34,234 bases of DNA from assembly GCA_004557825.1 (NCBI GenBank), contig SFFL01000024.1, positions 1 through 34,234 on the forward strand. Direction: 5' to 3'. A model generated the notes under the pieces. The model worked only from the letters and a program-made list of their open reading frames with translations, was not told the origin of the DNA and searched no databases. The stretch's first letter is position 1; the number at the start of each line of letters is the position of its first letter. Positions 22,681 through 31,358 of this stretch are shown here, piece by piece. Position numbers and translations under genes: made by a program. Source of the stretch: Bacteroidales bacterium. Lineage in GTDB: Bacteria > Bacteroidota > Bacteroidia > Bacteroidales > Muribaculaceae.

Positions 22681-25398
22681 TTAGCCGAGGGAGGCGATGG
22701 AGGCTTTCAGAGCCTCGATGCGAGCCATGGCATCGGCCTGTTTCTTCTTCTCGGCATCAATCACGGCTGCAGGTGCCTTCGATACGAATCGCTCGTTGTG
22801 CAGCTTGGCTTCAACTTTCTGGAGGAATCCTTCCTGATATTTCAGTTCCGATTCCAGCTTCTGTCGTTCTGCATCCACATCGATGGCGGAACTGAGAGGA
22901 ATAGCAAACTCGGTAGTACCAATAATAAATGTAGCTACCGGACCTTCCGGTTTTGCTGCGTCGCCCTTGATTTCCGACAGGTTGCAAAGCCTCTTCACCA
23001 GCGCTTCAACACCGGCGGAAAGGCCTACCGGATGACCGATAGAGAGCAGAGTAAGTTCATCGCGCTGAGGCAGATTGCGCGAAGCACGAACGCCACGCAC
23101 AGCCGTAACAAGTTCAAGAGCAAGGCTCATCCCGTCGAGAAGTTTTGCATCCGGACGGCCAGCCTGCGGAAGAAGCTGCACCATCAGCGACTCGCCTTCG
23201 CGGCGGTCTTCCAGGTTCTGCCAGATTTCCTCGGTGATGAAAGGCATAAATGGATGCAGCAAACGGAGCAGCTCATCGAAGAATTTCACTGTCTCTCCGT
23301 AAACCTCTGCTGAAATAGCAGCGCCGTAAACAGGCTTGACCATTTCGAGATACGACGATGAGAAATCATCGCGAATCAGTCGATAGAGCAGGTTGGCAGC
23401 CTCAGAGATGCGGAATTTCTCCATCAGGTCGTTGAGTTCCTCCACAGCCTGATCAAGACGCGAGCGGAACCACTCGATGGCAGCGCGGTCAGATTCACTG
23501 ACTTTGCCATTAGCATCGGCGCCGTCGCCCCACATGGCAATCAGACGGAACACATTCCAAAGCTTATTAGAGAAATTACGGCCGGTCTCGCAAAGCTTCT
23601 CATCGAAGAGAATATCGTTGCCTGCAGGAGCCGAAAGCATCAGACCCAGACGCACACCGTCGGCACCATAATCGGCAATCAATTTCAGCGGGTCGGGAGA
23701 GTTGCCCAGCGATTTGCTCATCTTGCGGCCGAGGCTGTCGCGCACAATGCCGGTGAAATATACATTCTTGAAAGGCTCCTTCCCTACATATTCATATCCG
23801 GCCATAATCATTCGGGCTACCCAGAAGAAGATGATATCCGGGCCGGTAACGAGTGTGGCGGTAGGATAATAATAGCTGATTTCCTCATTGCCGGGGCGAT
23901 TGATACCGTCGAAGAGGGTAATAGGCCAAAGCCAGGAGGAGAACCAGGTGTCGAGCGCGCCAGCATCCTGCGTGAGGTCGGAAGCGCACTTATCCTCGCA
24001 TCCGGGGATTGCGTGAACCTTTTCAAGCGCTTTTTCGAGCGATTCAGCCACCACAAAAGATTCCTTATGCGGGTCGTTGGGGTCTACATAATAATATGCG
24101 GGGATGCGATGGCCCCACCAGAGCTGACGCGAAATACACCAGTCCTGAATATTTTCAAGCCAGATGCGGTAAGTATTCTTATATTTCTCCGGCACGAACT
24201 TGATGATATCGTCCATCACCGGCGAGAGCGAAATATCGGCGAAATGCTTCAGACTTACAAACCACTGAAGCGACAGGCGGGGTTCGATGGGCACTTTGGT
24301 ACGCTCCGAGAAACCTACGTTGTTCACATAATCCTCCACCTTCTCCATCAGGCCGGCGGCGGTGAGGTCCTCGGCGATTTGTTTGCGCACGTCGAATCGG
24401 TCCATACCCACATACATTCCGGCAGCCTCTGAGAGTGTGCCATCCTCATTGAATATGTCAATCGATTCCAGGTTGTGGGTCTTGCCCAGCATATAGTCGT
24501 TCTTGTCGTGAGCGGGAGTCACCTTAAGGCAACCGGTACCGAAGTCAATTTCCACATAGCGGTCCTCGATAACGGGAATCTCGCGCCCTACTAAAGGCAC
24601 AATCACACGGCGGCCCTTAAGCCATGCGTTCTTCGGGTCTTTGGGATTGATACACATAGCGGTATCGCCCATAATCGTCTCCGGACGGGTGGTGGCCACA
24701 ACGGCATAGTAGCGGCCCTTCTCGTCGCGATGCACCTGATTGCCACCTTCCACGCTCTCGGCATCGCATTGCTCGCCGGGCGCAAGATAGTAGCGCAGAT
24801 AATAAAGCTTCGACTGCTCCTCTACGAAGTACACCTCATCGTCGGAGATGGCTGTACGGTTCACAGGATCCCAGTTGACCATACGGAGGCCGCGGTAAAT
24901 CAGCCCTTTCTCATACAGATCGCAGAACACTTTCGTCACCGACTCGGAGCGGAGTGGGTCCATCGTGAATGCGGTGCGGTCCCAGTCGCAAGAGCAACCC
25001 AGCTTGCGAAGCTGCTGCAGGATGATACCGCCGTGGTGGTGAGTCCAGTCCCAGGCATGCTCCAGGAATTGCTCACGAGTAAGGTCGGTTTTCTTTATGC
25101 CCTGAGCAGCCAGCTTGGCAATCACCTTGGTTTCGGTGGCAATGGAAGCGTGGTCGGTGCCGGGCACCCAGCAGGCGTTCTTGCCCTGCATACGGGCGCG
25201 GCGCACCAGGATATCCTGGATAGTCTCGTTGAGCATATGCCCCATATGGAGCACACCGGTAACGTTTGGCGGCGGGATAACCACGGTATAAGGCTCGCGT
25301 GAGTCGGGCTTGGAAGCAAAAAGTTTATGCTCCATCCAGTAGTCATACCATTTATCCTCAACCTGTGCGGGATTGTATTTCGATGCTAATTCTTTCAT
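22681..25398 (-). CDS. valS: Valyl-tRNA synthetase
   Basis: 905 residues, normal for a class I synthetase that charges tRNA-Val. The HIGH-type motif HMGH (51-54) lies in PPPNVTGVLHMGHMLNETIQD; KMSKS (559-563) lies in SLGRKMSKSLGNSPDP. The editing (CP1) domain is in the middle, the anticodon-binding domain after ~600, and a C-terminal coiled-coil arm (~835-905, DAERQKLESELKYQEGFLQKVE) contacts tRNA in the family. Cytoplasmic. It has its own likely -7 box and terminator, so it is probably monocistronic. Confidence 0.98.
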   Translation of the reverse strand: MKELASKYNPAQVEDKWYDYWMEHKLFASKPDSREPYTVVIPPPNVTGVLHMGHMLNETIQDILVRRARMQGKNACWVPGTDHASIATETKVIAKLAAQGIKKTDLTREQFLEHAWDWTHHHGGIILQQLRKLGCSCDWDRTAFTMDPLRSESVTKVFCDLYEKGLIYRGLRMVNWDPVNRTAISDDEVYFVEEQSKLYYLRYYLAPGEQCDAESVEGGNQVHRDEKGRYYAVVATTRPETIMGDTAMCINPKDPKNAWLKGRRVIVPLVGREIPVIEDRYVEIDFGTGCLKVTPAHDKNDYMLGKTHNLESIDIFNEDGTLSEAAGMYVGMDRFDVRKQIAEDLTAAGLMEKVEDYVNNVGFSERTKVPIEPRLSLQWFVSLKHFADISLSPVMDDIIKFVPEKYKNTYRIWLENIQDWCISRQLWWGHRIPAYYYVDPNDPHKESFVVAESLEKALEKVHAIPGCEDKCASDLTQDAGALDTWFSSWLWPITLFDGINRPGNEEISYYYPTATLVTGPDIIFFWVARMIMAGYEYVGKEPFKNVYFTGIVRDSLGRKMSKSLGNSPDPLKLIADYGADGVRLGLMLSAPAGNDILFDEKLCETGRNFSNKLWNVFRLIAMWGDGADANGKVSESDRAAIEWFRSRLDQAVEELNDLMEKFRISEAANLLYRLIRDDFSSSYLEMVKPVYGAAISAEVYGETVKFFDELLRLLHPFMPFITEEIWQNLEDRREGESLMVQLLPQAGRPDAKLLDGMSLALELVTAVRGVRASRNLPQRDELTLLSIGHPVGLSAGVEALVKRLCNLSEIKGDAAKPEGPVATFIIGTTEFAIPLSSAIDVDAERQKLESELKYQEGFLQKVEAKLHNERFVSKAPAAVIDAEKKKQADAMARIEALKASIASLG

Positions 25399-25418
25399 AG
25401 GTAACTCTATTTTGACCG

Positions 25419-25426
25419 CAAAATTA
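25419..25426 (-). promoter_or_regulatory. -7 element of valS
   Basis: TAATTTTG on the minus strand is an exact TAnnTTTG match 20 bp before the ATG; leader ~15 nt. No clear -33 box. Confidence 0.45.
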
Positions 25427-25448
25427 CAAAATTCCGGCGAAAATTCGT

Positions 25449-25456
25449 TAACTTTG
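25449..25456 (+). promoter_or_regulatory. -7 element of the S9 peptidase gene
   Basis: TAACTTTG is an exact TAnnTTTG match 64 bp before the ATG. The valS -7 box is only 22 bp away on the other strand, so the two promoters are back to back. Confidence 0.45.
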
Positions 25457-25520
25457 CTGCAAGAATCCGCCTCTCTCCTATTTTATTTCCGCACAACACA
25501 ATAATTACAGTCATATCACT

Positions 25521-27731
25521 ATGAACAAAAACTTCATTCCGCTCGCTGCCGCTGGGCTGATGGCTATCGCCACAGGCTGCTCGCAGCAGGAAAAAATGAT
25601 TGAAAAGCCCGACTTCAAAACCTCCACCGGCATCTTCGACATTGATGCGCTGGAAGCCCTGGGCCGCGTTTCCAATCCGCAGGTGTCGCCCGACGGCAAA
25701 AAGGTGCTTTATGGCGTAAGCTACGAAAGCGTGGAGCTTAACCGCTCCAACAACGAGCTTTACACTATGAACATTGACGGCACCGACGTAAAACGTCTGA
25801 CCCGCACCCCCGTATCGGAGGGTGATGCTGTCTGGATCGACGAAGGCAGTAAGATAGCTTATGTGGCAGAACACGACGGCAAGCCCCAGCTTTGGGTGAT
25901 GAATGCCGACGGCTCGAACCGCCACGTAGTCAGCCGTCTGGAGAACGGTGTAAGCGGTTTCAAGGTGTCGCCCGACGGCAAAAAGGTAGTGGTGATTTCC
26001 ACCGTGAAATATGCCCGCACAGCGCAGGATGTATATCCCGACCTTACCAAAGCCACCGGCCGCCTCATCGACGACCTTATGTACAAGCATTGGGACGAAT
26101 GGGTAACTGAAATTCCTCATCCCTTCGTGGCCGATTTCGACAACTACCGGCTTACCAATGTAATCGACATTATGGATGGCGAGCCGTTTGAGTCGCCGAT
26201 GAAACCTTTCGGCGGCATCGAATCGTTTGCCTGGTCGCCCGACTCTCGCTACCTTGTATATGTAAGCCGCAAGAAGGTCGGTGCTGAATACGCCGTTTCC
26301 ACCAACAGCGACCTCTACTGCTACTGCCTCGAGAAGAACGAGACACGCAACCTCACCGCCGGTATGCTCGGCTACGATACCTGCCCGGTATTCTCGCCCG
26401 ACGGCACCAAACTGGCCTGGCTCTCGATGGAGCACGACGGATATGAAAGCGACAAGAACCGTATCTTCGTGATGGACCTGAACAACGGCGCCAAGACCGA
26501 CCTCACCGCCGACTGGGATTACACCGTTGACCAGATTGCCTGGTATCCCGATTCCAAGAAACTCTACTTCATCGCTGCATATCAGGGCGTGACCCCCATT
26601 TTCTCAATCGACGTAAACACACGTAAGGTCGACTTCGTAACCGGCAAGAACGATATCGCCGACTACGCCGCGCTCGCACCCGTCGATGGCGAAACTCTCG
26701 TGACCATGCGCCACTCCTTCCTCTACCCCAACGAGGTATTTACCGTGAAGAACAATGTGGCCACGGCTATCACTCACGTCAATGAAGAGCTGCTTGCGTC
26801 AATCGAGGCTCCGAAAGTAGAGAAGGTTCTTGTGCCCACCACCGACGGCAAGGAGATGACCACCTGGGTGCTCTATCCGCCTCACTTCGACCCGGCTAAG
26901 AAATACCCCGCCATCCTCTACTGTCAGGGCGGCCCGCAGCAGGCAGTCAGCCAGTTCTGGAGCTACCGCTGGAATCTGATGCTTATGGCATCGGAGGGCT
27001 ACATCGTCATCGCGCCCAACCGCCGCGGTCTCCCCGGCTTCGGCACCGAATGGAATGCTCAGATTTCGGGCGACTATCCCGGTCAGAACTTCCGCGACTA
27101 TCTCTCGGCGGTCGACTTTATGAAGGAGCGCCCCTATATCGACGCCGAGCATATCGGCGCTGTCGGCGCAAGCTACGGCGGCTTCTCGGTATATATGCTT
27201 GCCGGCATCCACGAAGGCCGTTTTGCAGCATTCATCGCTCACGCCGGTATCTTCAACACTGAAGCACAGTATCTCGAAACTGAGGAAATGTGGTTTGCCA
27301 ACTGGGATCTCGGCGGCCCGTTCTGGGATAAGAGCAATGCCGTGGCCCAGCGCACTTTCGCCAACTCGCCTCACCGCTTCGTAGACAAGTGGGACACCCC
27401 CATCCTCGTCACCCACGGCGAATACGACTTCCGCATCCTTTCCTCGCAGGGTGAAATGGCATTCAACGCTGCCCGTCTGCGTGGCGTGCCTGCCGAGATG
27501 CTGATTTTCCCCGACGAAAACCACTGGATTCTCAAGCCCCAGAATGCTATTATGTGGCAGCGCGTATTCTTCCGCTGGCTCGACCGCTGGCTCAAACCGC
27601 AGTCCGATGCCGCAACTGCCTCCGCCGGAGCTTCCGATGCAATCCCCGCCAATCCCAAACCGGCACCCCCGATGCATAACGCTGCCAACTCTGGCAACGT
27701 AGCCACTCCCCCCGCCGAAATCCTCGACTGA
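25521..27731 (+). CDS. Lipoprotein S9-family serine peptidase (prolyl oligopeptidase type)
   Basis: 736 residues. The N-terminus MNKNFIPLAAAGLMAIATGC gives a lipobox with Cys20, so the enzyme is probably membrane-anchored outside the cytoplasm. Residues ~45-400 carry WD40-like/PD40 beta-propeller repeats (VSPDGKKV occurs twice, also FSPDGTKLAWL and WSPDSRYLVYV). The alpha/beta-hydrolase domain has catalytic Ser551 in GASYGG, Asp636 in HGEYDF and His668 in ENHWI. By family it would be a dipeptidyl or acylaminoacyl peptidase cutting short peptides. The last ~45 residues are an unusual Ala/Pro/Asn-rich tail after the domain ends (~690). It is a lone gene, divergent from valS. Confidence 0.93.
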   Translation: MNKNFIPLAAAGLMAIATGCSQQEKMIEKPDFKTSTGIFDIDALEALGRVSNPQVSPDGKKVLYGVSYESVELNRSNNELYTMNIDGTDVKRLTRTPVSEGDAVWIDEGSKIAYVAEHDGKPQLWVMNADGSNRHVVSRLENGVSGFKVSPDGKKVVVISTVKYARTAQDVYPDLTKATGRLIDDLMYKHWDEWVTEIPHPFVADFDNYRLTNVIDIMDGEPFESPMKPFGGIESFAWSPDSRYLVYVSRKKVGAEYAVSTNSDLYCYCLEKNETRNLTAGMLGYDTCPVFSPDGTKLAWLSMEHDGYESDKNRIFVMDLNNGAKTDLTADWDYTVDQIAWYPDSKKLYFIAAYQGVTPIFSIDVNTRKVDFVTGKNDIADYAALAPVDGETLVTMRHSFLYPNEVFTVKNNVATAITHVNEELLASIEAPKVEKVLVPTTDGKEMTTWVLYPPHFDPAKKYPAILYCQGGPQQAVSQFWSYRWNLMLMASEGYIVIAPNRRGLPGFGTEWNAQISGDYPGQNFRDYLSAVDFMKERPYIDAEHIGAVGASYGGFSVYMLAGIHEGRFAAFIAHAGIFNTEAQYLETEEMWFANWDLGGPFWDKSNAVAQRTFANSPHRFVDKWDTPILVTHGEYDFRILSSQGEMAFNAARLRGVPAEMLIFPDENHWILKPQNAIMWQRVFFRWLDRWLKPQSDAATASAGASDAIPANPKPAPPMHNAANSGNVATPPAEILD

Positions 27732-27737
27732 TTGGGA

Positions 27738-27884
27738 GTGTATCAAATTTACGTAAACGGCACCAGCTTGTAGGGACGCACCCAAGGTGCGTCCGTGTAA
27801 AAGATTGATACTCAACCTATCTGGCGGACGCACCTTGGGTGCGTTCCTACAAATTGATGCGTTGTTGGCCATTTTGACACAGCC
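27738..27884. repeat. Nested palindromic repeat element D (double, inverted core)
   Basis: Degenerate outer arms GTGTATCAAA (27738-27747) and TTTGACACAG (27873-27882). Inside are two copies of the core hairpin: TGTAGGGACGCACC...GGTGCGTCC (27769-27794) and GGACGCACC...GGTGCGTTCCTACA (27826-27851), which are inverted copies of each other with one mismatch in the shared part. It lies between the convergent ends of the S9 peptidase gene and bioD. Confidence 0.8.
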
Positions 27885-27903
27885 TCAACACACAAATCGC
27901 AAG

Positions 27904-27954
27904 AATCGTATAATTCGCATAAGCACTTATAAAACTTATACGAATTATACGATT
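27904..27954. terminator. Bidirectional terminator between the S9 peptidase gene and bioD
   Basis: AATCGTATAATTCG (27904-27917) and CGAATTATACGATT (27941-27954) are a perfect 14-bp stem. It continues as ATAAG/CTTAT (27919-27923 and 27935-27939) after a single C-A mismatch. A T-rich run (TTATTTTATCT) follows on the plus strand. Confidence 0.65.
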
Positions 27955-27959
27955 TATTT

Positions 27960-27986
27960 TATCTAAAATCTACTATCTAAAATCTA
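27960..27986. repeat. 13-bp tandem repeat at the bioD stop
   Basis: TATCTAAAATCTA occurs at 27960-27972 and 27974-27986, 1 bp apart. The second copy ends at the base before the bioD stop codon (27987-27989). Confidence 0.6.
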
Positions 27987-28619
27987 TTATTTGATGCTTG
28001 GCACATTCAGCATCCGGCAACCGGGGAAATGCTTGGCGAGGTAGCGGCTGATAAAATTGTAGGTATCTTCGGAAATAAGCGGGTCATAGTCGAAATGCGT
28101 ATTGTACAGCACATAAGGCATTTCAATTTTGCGGCGCTCTATGGCTTCAAACGAGAGGATGGCGTGGTTGATTGACCCGAGCGAACCGTTTACAACCATT
28201 ATGAGGGGCAAATGACGGTCGGCCACATAATCGATGGTGAAATAATCGTCGGTAATGGGCACCATCAAGCCGCCCGCACCCTCAATCAGAAGTACATCAC
28301 ACTTGCCTTCAAGTGTTTCCGAACTGCGGTCAATTACGTTGAGATCAATGTCGCGATGGTCGAGCCGTGCTGCAAGTTGCGGAGAACAGGGATGGGTGAA
28401 TATCAAAGGAGCCGTAGTGTGGTCGAGGTCCTCGGGAAAATAGCCTGTGCCCATAATGCGACGGTGCACCTCTATGTCCTCCGACATATCATTGTTGCCA
28501 GTCTGAATAAATTTCTGGGTCAATACCTTTTTGCCCTCATCCATCAGCCGGCGGGCAAACCAACCTGTGCAATACGATTTTCCGGCATCGGTGTGTATGC
28601 CGGATACAAAATATTTCAT
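27987..28619 (-). CDS. bioD: Dethiobiotin synthetase
   Basis: 210 residues. It closes the ureido ring on 7,8-diaminopelargonate with CO2 and ATP. The P-loop is the family's form, GIHTDAGKS (7-15; common form GTDTxxGKT). Further marks are TQKFIQTG and IEGAGGLMVPITDDY. Cytoplasmic; last gene of the bioA-bioF-bioGC-bioD operon. Its ATG overlaps the bioGC stop by 4 bp (ATGA), so translation is probably coupled. A 13-bp tandem repeat and a strong hairpin follow the stop. Confidence 0.95.
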   Translation of the reverse strand: MKYFVSGIHTDAGKSYCTGWFARRLMDEGKKVLTQKFIQTGNNDMSEDIEVHRRIMGTGYFPEDLDHTTAPLIFTHPCSPQLAARLDHRDIDLNVIDRSSETLEGKCDVLLIEGAGGLMVPITDDYFTIDYVADRHLPLIMVVNGSLGSINHAILSFEAIERRKIEMPYVLYNTHFDYDPLISEDTYNFISRYLAKHFPGCRMLNVPSIK

Positions 28620-30109
28620 TGTTGAGGTTTTTGAAATACAAAATACAATGGATTAAACGTCAGGAGCGCCTCTCCCGTGGCATTGTCAACCGAAGGCCAG
28701 TCGAGCATAAGCCGGCGAAGAGATGCTGTCGAGGGCTTAACGGGAAGGGCATTTACTCCTGTGAGCCGCAAGTGGCGCATTACTTCGGCCGCATTGGCAA
28801 AACGCAGGGTCAGCATCTCCTCCGCCATATCAAGCAAACGAAGTTCCGCCTCCGTTCCTACCTTTGTCAGCGCGGCCAGGGAAGGATATTTCAGCCCTAT
28901 GCCAAGCGAGGCGGATAGCTCACGGAATGTTGCCGGCCCGTACAAGGATAGCAACAGCAACCCGCCGGGACGAAGTGCACCGGCGCACCGGCGAATGAAA
29001 TTGGCCGGTGAATTAAGCCACTGGAGCATCGATGAGGAGAGAATCAGGTCGTAACCTTCACCACTCAAACATTCTTCCGTAAAAATGACGCTGTCGGCAT
29101 CGGCCTCAACAAAAGCGACATTGCTCCCGGCAAACTGCTGCCGGAGCCTGGCATCGCAATGCAGGTCGGAGAGCGTTACGCGCTCGGCCTCAGGCAATAA
29201 TTCCGGCAGATATTGTCGTGTGAAATCGCCTGAACCGCATCCCACCTCCAGGATGGAAAGAGCACTTCCCGCCGTGCATTTATTTTCCGCAGAAATGTTT
29301 TCCGCAGAAATATGGCTTAAAAGATACCCGGCAAGCCGCTTTGCCACCTTTAGCTGCACCTCGGCATTGCCGGAATAGGTATCCGACGCCTCAGTAAATC
29401 GGCTGTCAACCTTACATTTATCTATCACAAAGTCGTCGAGAATCTTCTGAAAATCGGGCAGATGCGATCCGCCTGCGATTAAGTGGACATCTACATCGCG
29501 CCAGGCATTGCGCAGATTTGCAGCCGGGAAAATCCGGTCGTTCTCGCAAATTATCGCGCGGTCCCAGCAGGCAAGACTCTCTCCACAAGATGGCAGCGAG
29601 CCAAACCACTGCAACTGTTCACGCAGTTCGTTCAGCCGGGCGTCATCAATATCTTCTGCAGAGAAAAACTCTTCAAATGCCCGTTTTGAACCGGCAGTGC
29701 GGAGCAGGAATTTGCGGATAGAATCAGCCGACAGTGTGCCAAGCGTGGCATCGAAAATCTTCTTCGGGATTCCGCGCTCATCATCCACATGCCAGAGCGA
29801 CCCGCCCACGGCCAAGCGCATCGACACGGGCAGAGCGGTTTTCGACAGAAAATCGGCAGCCACCCTCACGCCGAACGACCAGGCTATAAGCACTACTTCC
29901 ACATAGCGCGTACCCCTCTCCTGCTCAATCCGACCGACAATCCGTTCGGCATTCTCTGCCGCCGTCGAATCGTAATCGGCAAGCAAAAGCAGGTCGTAGC
30001 CCGACTTACGGAGCCGCGCAAATGCTTCGGGGCGCACACCCCAGCCAAGAAATATGATTATCAACCGTGGGGCATTACCCTCACCGGCAGGCACATAGCA
30101 ATGGTTCAT
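28616..30109 (-). CDS. bioC: Fused BioG-BioC: pimeloyl-ACP methyl ester esterase plus malonyl-ACP O-methyltransferase
   Basis: 497 residues. Residues ~1-225 are a BioG-type alpha/beta hydrolase: IIFLGWGVRPEAFARL, nucleophile Ser78 in IAWSFGVRV, Asp191 (ICENDRIFP) and His216 (GGSHLPDF) as likely triad. Residues ~250-497 are a BioC-type methyltransferase with SAM motif ILEVGCGSGDF (286-296), LILSSSMLQWLNSP and LRPGGLLLLSLYGP. BioC caps malonyl-ACP with methyl to start pimelate synthesis on the fatty-acid machinery; BioG removes the ester when the chain is long enough. Fusing the opening and closing steps is known in Bacteroidetes. It overlaps bioD by 4 bp and starts 35 bp after the bioF stop. 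Confidence 0.9.
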   Translation of the reverse strand: MNHCYVPAGEGNAPRLIIIFLGWGVRPEAFARLRKSGYDLLLLADYDSTAAENAERIVGRIEQERGTRYVEVVLIAWSFGVRVAADFLSKTALPVSMRLAVGGSLWHVDDERGIPKKIFDATLGTLSADSIRKFLLRTAGSKRAFEEFFSAEDIDDARLNELREQLQWFGSLPSCGESLACWDRAIICENDRIFPAANLRNAWRDVDVHLIAGGSHLPDFQKILDDFVIDKCKVDSRFTEASDTYSGNAEVQLKVAKRLAGYLLSHISAENISAENKCTAGSALSILEVGCGSGDFTRQYLPELLPEAERVTLSDLHCDARLRQQFAGSNVAFVEADADSVIFTEECLSGEGYDLILSSSMLQWLNSPANFIRRCAGALRPGGLLLLSLYGPATFRELSASLGIGLKYPSLAALTKVGTEAELRLLDMAEEMLTLRFANAAEVMRHLRLTGVNALPVKPSTASLRRLMLDWPSVDNATGEALLTFNPLYFVFQKPQQ

Positions 30110-30144
30110 TACAGAAATCTATCAAGATTCACCGGCTCGGAATC

Positions 30145-31305
30145 TCACTCGGGATTCACCACCGGGAGCAGCTCGCGAAGTGCATCTTCAAGCACTTCGA
30201 TATCGTGGTGCGTCATCGCCGACGACAGAGAGAAACGCAGACGGTCGGTACCGGCAGGCACAGTGGGCTTGCGTATGGCAAGCGCCTTCACGCCAAAATG
30301 ATACATACGCTTCGACAGTTCCACAGCCTCCTTGGGGTCGCCCACAATGAGAGGCTGGATATGCGACACCTCCACCTTGCGTGTGGTAAACTGCTGCAGC
30401 ACGCGCTGCAATTCCACCGCAAGCGCCTGCATATGCTTGCGCCGGGCATCGCCGTGAAGCACCTGGGCGAGCATATACCTCGACCAGGCTATCTGCATCG
30501 GAGGCAGCGCCGTAGAAAAGATGAAGCTGCGCGCCGTATTTATTAGATAGTCGCGCGTTTCGGCCGAAGTAATGGCGAAAGCTCCCATCGAAGCTGCGGC
30601 TTTACCGAATGTACCAACCACCACATCCACTTCCCAGGGAGCAGACGACTCGGCCACCAGTCCAAGTCCGCGCGGGCCAAGGACACCAAAAGCGTGTGCT
30701 TCGTCGACATACAGCGACACGTTGGGAAATTCGCGGCGCATACCAAGCAGCGCCTCGATATCGGCGCGGTCGCCATCCATCGAATACACACTCTCCACCA
30801 CCAGGAGTATGTTGCGGTGGTCGGGGGCATATTTTGAAAGCAACTGATGCAGATGCAGGTAGTCGTTATGGCGGAAACGGGCAAACTTGCATTTCGACAG
30901 CATTATGCCGTCGATAATCGATGCGTGCACAAGCCGATCGGCTATGATGAAGGTATCATTGCCCTGCGTGAGAGCGGGAATCAGACCGGTATTGGCGTGA
31001 TAACCCGAATTAAACAGCAGCGCCCCGGTGTCGTCGCCCCTGCGGCGCGAATACATAAGCCGGAGCGCTACTTCCAGATTGTGGTATTCAATCTGTCGGT
31101 TGGCAAGCAAGCGCGAGGCCGATGAGGTCATCGGCACCTTCACGGAAGCCGGGTCTGCAAAAAATCGAGCCTGAAGCTCGGCATCTGAGCCAAGCCCGAG
31201 ATAATCATTAGTAGAAAAGTCGATAACCTCAGGGGGCGACATCCGCGGTATCTCGCGGAAATTTCCCTCCTGGCGGAGTCGGTCGATGTAATCGCTGAAA
31301 TCCAT
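30145..31305 (-). CDS. bioF: 8-Amino-7-oxononanoate synthase
   Basis: 386 residues from the ATG at 31305; a TTG two codons upstream is rejected. It is a PLP enzyme that condenses pimeloyl-ACP with alanine. In numbering from that upstream TTG (subtract 2 for the chosen ATG): His129 (DRLVHAS), the DEAHAFG motif (203-209) and PLP-binding Lys237 in VGTFGKAAAS; also FSTNDYLGLG near the N-terminus and GALLFNSGYHANTG. Length and motifs fit BioF rather than 2-amino-3-ketobutyrate CoA ligase because of the biotin-gene context. Second gene of the operon, 53 bp after the bioA stop. Confidence 0.94.
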   Translation of the reverse strand: MDFSDYIDRLRQEGNFREIPRMSPPEVIDFSTNDYLGLGSDAELQARFFADPASVKVPMTSSASRLLANRQIEYHNLEVALRLMYSRRRGDDTGALLFNSGYHANTGLIPALTQGNDTFIIADRLVHASIIDGIMLSKCKFARFRHNDYLHLHQLLSKYAPDHRNILLVVESVYSMDGDRADIEALLGMRREFPNVSLYVDEAHAFGVLGPRGLGLVAESSAPWEVDVVVGTFGKAAASMGAFAITSAETRDYLINTARSFIFSTALPPMQIAWSRYMLAQVLHGDARRKHMQALAVELQRVLQQFTTRKVEVSHIQPLIVGDPKEAVELSKRMYHFGVKALAIRKPTVPAGTDRLRFSLSSAMTHHDIEVLEDALRELLPVVNPE

Positions 31306-31358
31306 TGTCAATACATTATATATATGTATAACAAACTATGCGGCAAAAGTTCCGGGAA

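Noticed and set aside
26799..27872. Long minus-strand frame opposite the S9 peptidase gene
   Set aside because: Antisense to a gene with a complete catalytic triad; no domain or own promoter seen. The same applies to long opposite frames at 25407-26435, 31338-32315 and 14866-15801.
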